The position numbers and the translations under genes were made by a program. A DNA stretch of 12,169 bases, from the NCBI RefSeq assembly GCF_017309385.1, contig NZ_JAFJMJ010000005.1, positions 1 through 12,169 on the forward strand, read 5' to 3'. The DNA is from Amycolatopsis sp. 195334CR (GTDB lineage: Bacteria; Actinomycetota; Actinomycetes; Mycobacteriales; Pseudonocardiaceae). The notes under the pieces were generated by a model, which saw nothing but the letters and a program-made list of their open reading frames with translations, did not search any database and was not told the origin of the DNA. This document shows positions 6,443 to 12,169 of the stretch, piece by piece (positions within the stretch are counted from its first letter, which is position 1; the number at the start of each line of letters is the position of its first letter).

Positions 6443-9400
6443 GGTGAGCGCGAGCGCGTGCTGGTGGAGTTCAACCGCACCGCGGACGTGGGGAACGTGC
6501 TCATCCCGGAGTTGTTCGCCCGGCAGGCCGCCCGTACCCCCGACGCGATCGCCGTGGTGTGCGGTGATGAACGTCTGTCCTATGCGGACTTGGATGTGGC
6601 GTCGAACCGGCTCGCGCACCAGTTGATCGCACGGGGTGCGGGCCCGGAACGGGTGGTGGGACTGGCCTTGCCGCGCTCGGCCGACTTGCTGGTCGCGGTG
6701 CTCGGTGTGCTCAAGGCGGGTGCGTCCTACCTGCCGATCGACCCCGGCTACCCGGCGGATCGCGTCGAGTTCATGCTCCGCGACGCAGACCCGGTGCTGG
6801 TGCTGGACTCCATCGAAGAGGGTGGCGACCCGGGTCCGGTCACCACGACGGTGTCACCGCTGAACCAGGCCTACGTGATCTACACGTCCGGTTCGACCGG
6901 CACTCCGAAGGGCGTGTCCGTCTCGCACGCTTCGCTGGCCAACCTGGTCGCCTGGGCCGTGGAGATGTTCGGCCCCGACGAGCTGGCTCACGTCCTTTCG
7001 TCGACCTCGCTGAGTTTCGACGTTTCCGCGTTCGAGCTGTTCGCGCCGCTGGCCTGCGGGGGCACGGTCGAGGTGGTCTCCAGCGCGATGGCCCTGCCGG
7101 ACCACCCCGGTGCCAGCCTGCTCAGCGGCGTGCCGTCGGCGCTGGGGGACCTGGTGGCCGACGGCTCGGCCGAGGTGTCGCGGACCGTGGTCTTCGCGGG
7201 CGAAGCGCTTCCGCCGGAGCTGGTGCGCCGCATGCCCTCGGGGCTGCGGGTGGTGAACGCCTACGGCCCGACCGAGGCGACGGTGTACGCGGCCACGTGG
7301 GAGGCCGGGGACCCGGGCGCGGTCACGCCGATCGGGCGGCCGGTCGCCGGGCTCGGCCTCTACGTCCTGGACGGCGGCCTGCGCCCGGTCCCGATCGGCG
7401 TGCCCGGTGAGCTGTACCTCTCGGGCGCGGGCGTGGCGCGCGGTTACCTGGGACGGCCGGGGCTGACGGCCACACGGTTCGTGGCCAACCCGTTCGGAGC
7501 GGGCCGGATGTACCGCACCGGCGACGTGGTGCGCTGGCGCGCCGACGGTGAGCTGGAGTACCTCGGCCGCACGGACGACCAGGTGAAGCTGCGGGGCTTC
7601 CGCATCGAACTCGGGGAGATCGAGTCGGTGCTGACCGGCCATCCCGGGGTCGCGCGGGCGGTGGTGGTCGCCCGCGAGGAGCGGCTGGTCGGCTACGTGG
7701 TCCCGGCGGGCGGTCAGGACGGCGACGACCAGGCGCGGATCCGGCAGTGGCAGCAGGTCTACGACGACCTCTACGCCACCGGTTCCGGCTTCGCCGGCTG
7801 GACCAGCAGTTACACCAAGGAACCCATTCCGCGGGCTCAGATGCGCGAGTGGCGTGACCGGACGGTCCGCCGGATCCTCGAGTTCGAGCCGCGGAACGTG
7901 CTGGAGCTCGGGGTGGGCACCGGCCTCATCCTCGGCGAGACCGCGCCCCACTGCGACAGCTACTGGGCCACGGACTTCTCCCCCCAGGTCATCGAAGGCC
8001 TGCGGGGGCGGGTCCCGGCGCGCACCGAACTGCGCTGCCAGCCCGCCGATGACGCGACCGGCCTGCCCGAGAACCACTTCGACGTGGTCGTCATCAACTC
8101 CGTGGTGCAGTACTTCCCGCACGCCGGTTACCTCACCGACGTGCTGCGCACCGCCACCCGGCTGCTCGCCCCCGGCGGTGTCATCTTCGTCGGGGACGTG
8201 CGCGACAAGGAACTCGCGCGGTGCTTCCACACCGCCGTCCAACTGCACCAGGGCGCGGAGAACGCGGTCAGCGCGGCGGAGCAGGCGGTTCTCCGTGAGA
8301 AGGAACTCCTGGTCGACCCCGCGTTCTTCAGCGCGTTCGCCGCGGAGACGCCGGGCGTGGAGTGGGCGGACGTACGCCTCAAACCCGGCACCTACCACAA
8401 CGAACTGAGCCGGTACCGCTACGACGTGGTGCTGCACACCCGGCCCGCGGGCACCGGCCCGGTGGCCACCACGCGGTTCACCGGCGTCGGCGAAGTACTG
8501 CGGCACCTGCGCGAAGACCAGCCGGAGGCGCTGCGGGTGGAAGCCATCCCGAACGCGCGCCTCGCCGCCGAAGTCGCCGCGCACGACCTGCTCCGGCAAG
8601 GCGGGTCCACTGAGGACGCACTGCGGGCGTTGCACGCGCCCGCGATCGGCGCGGTCGATCCGCACGCCCTGCTCGAATCGGTGACCGAGCTGGGCTACCG
8701 CGCGACCGCCACGTGGTCCGCGAAGCACGAGCAGTTCGACCTGGTCTGCGTCCGCGGTGACCTGCCCTTCCCGGTGCCCCCGTCACCCGGCCGGACATCC
8801 TCGGCGCACACGAACACCCCCGGTCGCCAGGACGTCGGGGCGCTGGCCACCGGCGTGCGCTCGTACGCCGCCGACTGGCTGCCGGAGTACATGGTGCCGT
8901 CGGCGGTGGTGGTGCTGGACGAACTGCCGCTGACGGTGAACGGCAAGCTGGACCGGCGCGCGCTGCCCGCCCCCGAGTTCCGGCGCGAGGTGGCCCAGGA
9001 ACCGCGGAACGCCACCGAACTGGCGTTGTGCGCGCTGTTCGCCGAGATCCTCGGCCTGCCCGAGGTGGGCACCAACGAAAGCTTCTTCGACCTGGGTGGG
9101 CATTCCCTGCTGGGGATGCGGCTGGTGGCGCGGGTCCGCGGGGTGCTCGGTGCCGAACTCGGCGTGCGCGAGCTGTTCGAAGCACCCACCGTCGCGGCAC
9201 TCGCGCGACGGCTGACCAGCGCGGACGCGGCCAGGGCCGCGCTGGCCCCGGTCGATCGGCCCGAGTTCGTCCCGTTGTCGTTCGCCCAGGCGCGGTTGTG
9301 GTTCCTGCACCGGCTCGAAGGCCCGTCACCGACCTACAACATCCCGCTGGCACTGCGGCTGACCGGTCCGCTGGACGTCGAAGCGCTCGAACTCGCGCTC

Positions 9401-12169
9401 GCCGACGTGGTGGCCCGGCACGAGAGCCTGCGCACGATCTTCCCGGAGATCGACGGCGTCCCGCACCAGCACGTGCTCGACGAGGCCCGCCCGGCGTTGA
9501 TCCGCACGGAGGACGTCAAGGCGGCAGGCACCGCTGCCCGGCACGTGTTCGACCTGGAGCACCAGCTCCCCGTGCACGCCGAACTGATCCGCACCGGCGA
9601 CGACGAGCACGTGCTCATGCTGGTGGTGCACCACATCGCCGGCGACGGCTGGTCGTTCCGCCCGCTGTGGCGCGACCTGGGCACGGCGTACGCGGCGCGG
9701 TGCGCGGGCGAGGCACCCGGCTGGGCACCGCTGCCGGTGCAGTACGCGGATTACACGCTGTGGCAACGTGAAGTGCTCGGTGACCCGGCCGATCCGGACA
9801 GCGAGATCGCCACCCAGGTCGAGTACTGGAAGCACGCGCTGGCCGGGCTGCCCGAGCGCATCACCCTGCCCGTCGACCGGCCCCACCCGCAGATCGCCTC
9901 GTTCGAGGGCGAAACCGTCTCCTTCGCGTGGTCCGCCCGGCTGCGCGCGCGGCTGGACGAACTGGCCCGCGACTGCGGCGCGAGCTTGTTCATGGTGGTC
10001 AACGCCGCGCTGGCGGCTTTGTTGTCCCGGCTCGGTGCGGGCGACGACATCCCGATCGGTGCCGCGATCGCGGGCCGCACCGACGAAGCTCTCGACGACT
10101 TGGTCGGGTTCTTCGTGAACACGCTGGTCCTGCGCACGGACACCTCCGGCGATCCGACCTTCCGCGACCTGGTGGCGCAGGTGCGCGAGCGCAGCCTGGA
10201 AGCCTATGCCCACCAAGACGTGCCGTTCGAGCACCTGGTGGAGATCCTGAACCCGGAGCGCTCGCTGGCGCACCAGCCGTTGTTCCAGGTCGTGCTCGCC
10301 TGGCAGAACATGGCCGAGGGCGAGGCCGAACTGCCCGGGCTGGTCGCGGTGCCGGAGTTCGCGGACACCGGCACGGCGAAGTTCGACCTGTCCGTGCAGG
10401 TACTGGCGGGCCGGGCCACCGGACGCCTCGAAGGCCGCGTCGAGTTCAGCACCGACGTGTTCGACCGGTCCACTGTGGAACTACTGGTGGCCAGGCTGGA
10501 GCGCCTGCTCGAAGCGGTCGCCGCCGAGCCGGACCGGCGGATCGGCGAGATCGGCCTGCTGGACGCCGCCGAACGCGAGCGCGTGCTGGTGGAGTTCAAC
10601 CACACCGGCGAGGTGGCCACCGGGGCGGCGACCATTCCCGGGTTGTTCGCCGCGCAGGCCGCCCGTACCCCTGACGCGATCGCCGTGGTGTGCGGTGATG
10701 AACGTCTGTCCTATGCGGACTTGGATGTGGCGTCGAACCGGCTCGCGCACCAGTTGATCGTGCGGGGTGCGGGCCCGGAGCGGGTGGTGGGGCTGGCGTT
10801 GCCGCGTTCGGCCGAGTTGGTGGTCGCGGTGCTGGGCGTGCTCAAGACCGGGGCGGCCTACCTGCCCATCGACCCGGACTACCCGGCGGATCGCGTCGAG
10901 TTCATGCTCGACGACACGAATCCCGTGCTGGTGCTGGACTCCATCGAGGACGGTGGCGATCCGGGGCCGGTCACCACCACGGTGTCACCGCAGAACCAGG
11001 CCTACGTGATCTACACGTCGGGCTCGACGGGCACGCCCAAGGGCGTCAGCGTCACGCACCAGAACGTCTGCCGCCTCTTCGACGCCCTGCGGCCCACCGT
11101 GGCGATGGACGCTTCGCAGGTGTGGACGCTGTTCCATTCGTACGCCTTCGACTTCTCCGTGTGGGAGATGTGGGGCGCGCTCCTGCACGGCGGACGGCTG
11201 GTGGTGGTGCCCCAGGACACCGCGCGGTCCCCGGAGGAGTGCCTGCGCCTGCTCGCCGACGAGCAGGTCACGGTGCTGAGCCAGACACCGTCGGCCTTCT
11301 ACGCGCTGATGGAGGCCGACCAGGGCCGGCCGCTGGCGGTGCGCTCGGTCGTGTTCGGCGGTGAAGCCCTGGACGCGGCCCGGGTCGCGCACTGGGCCGA
11401 GCAGGCCACCTTGATCAACATGTACGGCATCACCGAGACCACGGTCCACGTGACCCAGCGGGTCCTGTCGAGCGGTGCTGATGGCATCGGGGTGCCGCTG
11501 CCCGACCTGTCGGCGTACGTGCTCGACCGCGGGCTGCGCCCGGTGCCGGTCGGCGTGCCGGGGGAGTTGTACGTCTCGGGTGGCGGGGTGGCCCGCGGGT
11601 ATGTCGGGCGACCGGGGCTGACGGCCTCGCGGTTCGTGGCCAACCCCTTCGGGCCGGGCCGGATGTACCGGACCGGGGACGTGGTGCGCTGGCGTTCGGA
11701 CGGCGAGCTGGAGTACCTCGGCCGCAGCGACGAGCAGGTCAAGATCCGCGGGTTCCGCATCGAACCGGGTGAGGTCGAGGCCGTGGTGGCGCGCAACCCG
11801 GTGGTCGCGCGGGCGGCCGTGGTCGTGCGCGAGGACCGTCCTGGCGACAAGCAGCTCGTCGCGTACGTGGTCCCGGCGCGGGACAGCGCGGCCGGTGAGC
11901 AGCAGATCCAGGGCTGGCAGGAGGTCTACGACGACCTCTACCTGACCACGGACGCCGTGGCCCTCGGCAGCAACTTCGACGGCTGGAACAGCAGTTACAC
12001 CCGGGAACCGATCCCGCTCGAGGAAATGCGCGAGTGGCGGGACGAGACGGTCAAGCGGGTTCTGGCGTTCGAGCCGCGGAACGTGCTGGAGATCGGTGTG
12101 GGTTCCGGTCTGCTGCTGAGCGAGATCGCGCCGCACTGCAGGAGCTACTGGGGCACCGATCTGTCCACT
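5138..12169 (+). CDS. Nonribosomal peptide synthetase, C-A(MT)-PCP-C-A(MT)..., 3' end beyond window
   Basis: A single reading frame of 2344 codons runs without a stop to the window end; it was traced by direct translation. ATG 5138 has AGGAG at 5125-5129, eight bases upstream. Domain order by residue: condensation C1 about 1-435; adenylation A1 about 445-1280 with an N-methyltransferase inserted at about 866-1230; carrier PCP1 about 1288-1355; condensation C2 about 1375-1815; adenylation A2 from about 1819 with a second methyltransferase starting near 2255 and cut by the edge. The enzyme works in the cytosol, activates two amino acids as adenylates, N-methylates each with S-adenosylmethionine and joins them to a starter or upstream peptide. 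No epimerisation domain separates the two modules, so module 1 should pass on an L residue. No initial carrier domain is present, so a partner protein must deliver the donor. MbtH and the StrR-like regulator lie immediately upstream. The product is not recognised. Confidence 0.97.
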   Translation, partial: MREFRLPISSAQREMWLARQLHPRPAAQRIGEYLEIHGPVDVVLFEQACRRVVREAEALRTRFAEVDGVVWQYVVPLPDWPFTLLDFSGEADPVAAAEDWMWDELARPLHPETGPLFTFALLKLAEDHFAWYQGYHHLIMDVAGYALVARRLSELYSALVMGTEAPECPFGTLSGLVAEDNAYRESAAYADDRAYWGQYLTDAPAAPRLVAEPDHPADSVLRRSAELTAQEAAALRELAAANGVRPSTVAIAAAAAYLHRMTGEPEVVLGLPVSARTSETLKRVPGMVSNVVPVRLRVTPGLPFAELLRRTADEVGQAIRHQRFRGEEAARQVGAGGDIRHLVGLEFNFLGQDYTFEFGGHRVTSKSMSVGYVDDVMIGVYDRHHAGVGVHFDANPALYGEDLAAGHHGRFLRLLRDIATMSPDRPVGAIDLLDRGERERVLVEFNRTADVGNVLIPELFARQAARTPDAIAVVCGDERLSYADLDVASNRLAHQLIARGAGPERVVGLALPRSADLLVAVLGVLKAGASYLPIDPGYPADRVEFMLRDADPVLVLDSIEEGGDPGPVTTTVSPLNQAYVIYTSGSTGTPKGVSVSHASLANLVAWAVEMFGPDELAHVLSSTSLSFDVSAFELFAPLACGGTVEVVSSAMALPDHPGASLLSGVPSALGDLVADGSAEVSRTVVFAGEALPPELVRRMPSGLRVVNAYGPTEATVYAATWEAGDPGAVTPIGRPVAGLGLYVLDGGLRPVPIGVPGELYLSGAGVARGYLGRPGLTATRFVANPFGAGRMYRTGDVVRWRADGELEYLGRTDDQVKLRGFRIELGEIESVLTGHPGVARAVVVAREERLVGYVVPAGGQDGDDQARIRQWQQVYDDLYATGSGFAGWTSSYTKEPIPRAQMREWRDRTVRRILEFEPRNVLELGVGTGLILGETAPHCDSYWATDFSPQVIEGLRGRVPARTELRCQPADDATGLPENHFDVVVINSVVQYFPHAGYLTDVLRTATRLLAPGGVIFVGDVRDKELARCFHTAVQLHQGAENAVSAAEQAVLREKELLVDPAFFSAFAAETPGVEWADVRLKPGTYHNELSRYRYDVVLHTRPAGTGPVATTRFTGVGEVLRHLREDQPEALRVEAIPNARLAAEVAAHDLLRQGGSTEDALRALHAPAIGAVDPHALLESVTELGYRATATWSAKHEQFDLVCVRGDLPFPVPPSPGRTSSAHTNTPGRQDVGALATGVRSYAADWLPEYMVPSAVVVLDELPLTVNGKLDRRALPAPEFRREVAQEPRNATELALCALFAEILGLPEVGTNESFFDLGGHSLLGMRLVARVRGVLGAELGVRELFEAPTVAALARRLTSADAARAALAPVDRPEFVPLSFAQARLWFLHRLEGPSPTYNIPLALRLTGPLDVEALELALADVVARHESLRTIFPEIDGVPHQHVLDEARPALIRTEDVKAAGTAARHVFDLEHQLPVHAELIRTGDDEHVLMLVVHHIAGDGWSFRPLWRDLGTAYAARCAGEAPGWAPLPVQYADYTLWQREVLGDPADPDSEIATQVEYWKHALAGLPERITLPVDRPHPQIASFEGETVSFAWSARLRARLDELARDCGASLFMVVNAALAALLSRLGAGDDIPIGAAIAGRTDEALDDLVGFFVNTLVLRTDTSGDPTFRDLVAQVRERSLEAYAHQDVPFEHLVEILNPERSLAHQPLFQVVLAWQNMAEGEAELPGLVAVPEFADTGTAKFDLSVQVLAGRATGRLEGRVEFSTDVFDRSTVELLVARLERLLEAVAAEPDRRIGEIGLLDAAERERVLVEFNHTGEVATGAATIPGLFAAQAARTPDAIAVVCGDERLSYADLDVASNRLAHQLIVRGAGPERVVGLALPRSAELVVAVLGVLKTGAAYLPIDPDYPADRVEFMLDDTNPVLVLDSIEDGGDPGPVTTTVSPQNQAYVIYTSGSTGTPKGVSVTHQNVCRLFDALRPTVAMDASQVWTLFHSYAFDFSVWEMWGALLHGGRLVVVPQDTARSPEECLRLLADEQVTVLSQTPSAFYALMEADQGRPLAVRSVVFGGEALDAARVAHWAEQATLINMYGITETTVHVTQRVLSSGADGIGVPLPDLSAYVLDRGLRPVPVGVPGELYVSGGGVARGYVGRPGLTASRFVANPFGPGRMYRTGDVVRWRSDGELEYLGRSDEQVKIRGFRIEPGEVEAVVARNPVVARAAVVVREDRPGDKQLVAYVVPARDSAAGEQQIQGWQEVYDDLYLTTDAVALGSNFDGWNSSYTREPIPLEEMREWRDETVKRVLAFEPRNVLEIGVGSGLLLSEIAPHCRSYWGTDLST
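6470..8977 (+). other. NRPS domain A1 interrupted by N-methyltransferase MT1
   Basis: Core motifs present are A3 [11 protein letters not shown] (582-592), A5 NAYGPTE (707-713), A7 YRTGD (792), A8 [13 protein letters not shown] (817-829) and A10 NGKLD with K1270. The ten-residue code read by alignment to GrsA is D V F S V A A V Y K. The stretch between A4 and A5 is about eight residues shorter than in A2. The methyltransferase is inserted between A8 and A9 (residues about 866-1230), starting with WQQVYDDLY and carrying the SAM-binding motif VLELGVGTG (921-929), as in the N-methylating domains of enniatin, actinomycin and thiocoraline synthetases. The substrate is not assigned. Confidence 0.88.
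6523..6910 (+). repeat. A1 N-terminal flank, near-duplicate of A2 flank
   Basis: This stretch aligns without gaps to 10654-11041 (offset 4131). The first 107 bases (6523-6629) differ at one position (6541), and 88 bases in a row are identical, including synonymous sites with unusual codons for this gene (GAT, GAA, CGT, TAT, TTG). Identity falls gradually toward motif A3 and collapses after it. Confidence 0.85.
8999..9202 (+). other. NRPS domain PCP1: peptidyl carrier domain
   Basis: Residues about 1288-1355 form a thiolation domain with [16 protein letters not shown]1323 in GGHSL is the phosphopantetheine attachment site. A short linker leads to C2. Confidence 0.93.
9260..10582 (+). other. 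NRPS domain C2: canonical condensation domain, probably LCL type
   Basis: Residues about 1375-1815 begin [17 protein letters not shown] and carry the intact active site HHIAGDG (1498-1504; catalytic H1499). [11 protein letters not shown] and [13 protein letters not shown] follow as expected. No epimerisation domain precedes it, so an L-residue donor is likely. Confidence 0.9.
10592..12169 (+). other. NRPS domain A2 interrupted by N-methyltransferase MT2, truncated by window edge
   Basis: Motifs present are A3 [11 protein letters not shown] (1959-1969), A4 FDFSVWE (D2005), A5 NMYGITE (2094-2100), A7 YRTGD (2177) and A8 [13 protein letters not shown] (2202-2214). The code is D F W S V G M V H plus the expected A10 lysine outside the window, close to the threonine code DFWNIGMVHK. 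The inserted methyltransferase starts near residue 2255 with WQEVYDDLY and has VLEIGVGSG at 2316-2324. The rest of MT2, A9-A10 and the following PCP lie beyond the window. Confidence 0.88.
10654..11041 (+). repeat. A2 N-terminal flank, near-duplicate of A1 flank
   Basis: Partner copy of 6523-6910. The best-conserved part is 10654-10760, with one mismatch (10672) in 107 bases. It ends where the specificity-determining core of A2 begins. Confidence 0.85.

Noticed and set aside
4853..6619. Minus-strand open frame of 588 codons
   Set aside because: Antisense to mbtH and NRPS C1; His/Arg/Gly/Val-rich shadow with no domain.
7854..8408. Plus-strand open frame of 184 codons in another frame of the NRPS gene
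   Set aside because: It overlaps the MT1 region; the NRPS frame reads a proper SAM-binding methyltransferase, this one reads Ser/Arg-rich sequence.
6854..8728. Minus-strand open frame of 624 codons
   Set aside because: Antisense to A1 and MT1, whose motifs are in order and intact; the same kind of shadow recurs at 10985-12136 opposite A2, as expected from the duplicated sequence.
10463..10488. GTTCGACCG...GGAAC, resembling a StrR-type site inside the NRPS gene
   Set aside because: The half-sites and spacing do not match the consensus, and the sequence is ordinary coding for a conserved C-domain segment (FDRSTVELL).

Overview
The window comes from a high-GC actinobacterium. Codon third positions are strongly G/C, GTG starts are used, and the biosynthetic genes resemble those of Amycolatopsis, Streptomyces and relatives; placement near Pseudonocardiaceae is an inference from style only. 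It shows the edge of a nonribosomal peptide synthetase (NRPS) gene cluster beside ordinary metabolic genes.

The left third (1-3380) is all on the minus strand: the N-terminal two thirds of an M1-family aminopeptidase N (runs off the left edge), then an ornithine cyclodeaminase/mu-crystallin family NAD(P)-dependent enzyme and a CaiB/alpha-methylacyl-CoA racemase family enzyme, which form a tightly coupled two-gene unit (1 base between stop and start). A 352-bp divergent intergenic region (3381-3732) holds promoter-like and palindromic elements and a locally AT-rich stretch. To the right everything is on the plus strand: a StrR-type ParB-fold pathway-specific regulator (3733-4743), an MbtH-like NRPS chaperone (4807-5022), and a very large NRPS gene that starts at 5138 and stays open to the last base (2344 codons, incomplete).

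The NRPS reads C - A(N-methyltransferase inserted) - PCP - C - A(N-methyltransferase inserted, cut by the window edge). It starts with a condensation domain and no loading module, so it takes its first acyl or peptidyl group from a protein outside the window. The logic is regulator, chaperone, megasynthetase: the StrR-like protein probably activates the cluster, MbtH supports the A domains, and two consecutive modules add N-methylated residues. The first specificity code (D V F S V A A V Y K) is unassigned; the second (D F W S V G M V H K) is threonine-like.

Most notable are a near-perfect StrR-type operator (GTTCGACTG-N11-CAGTTGAAC) inside the regulator's own coding sequence, a strong GAAA-tetraloop hairpin between mbtH and the NRPS gene, a perfect 9-bp inverted repeat that buries the aminopeptidase ribosome binding site, and a mosaic structure of the two A domains, with nearly identical N-terminal flanks around divergent specificity cores. 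No tRNA, rRNA, CRISPR array or insertion sequence was seen.
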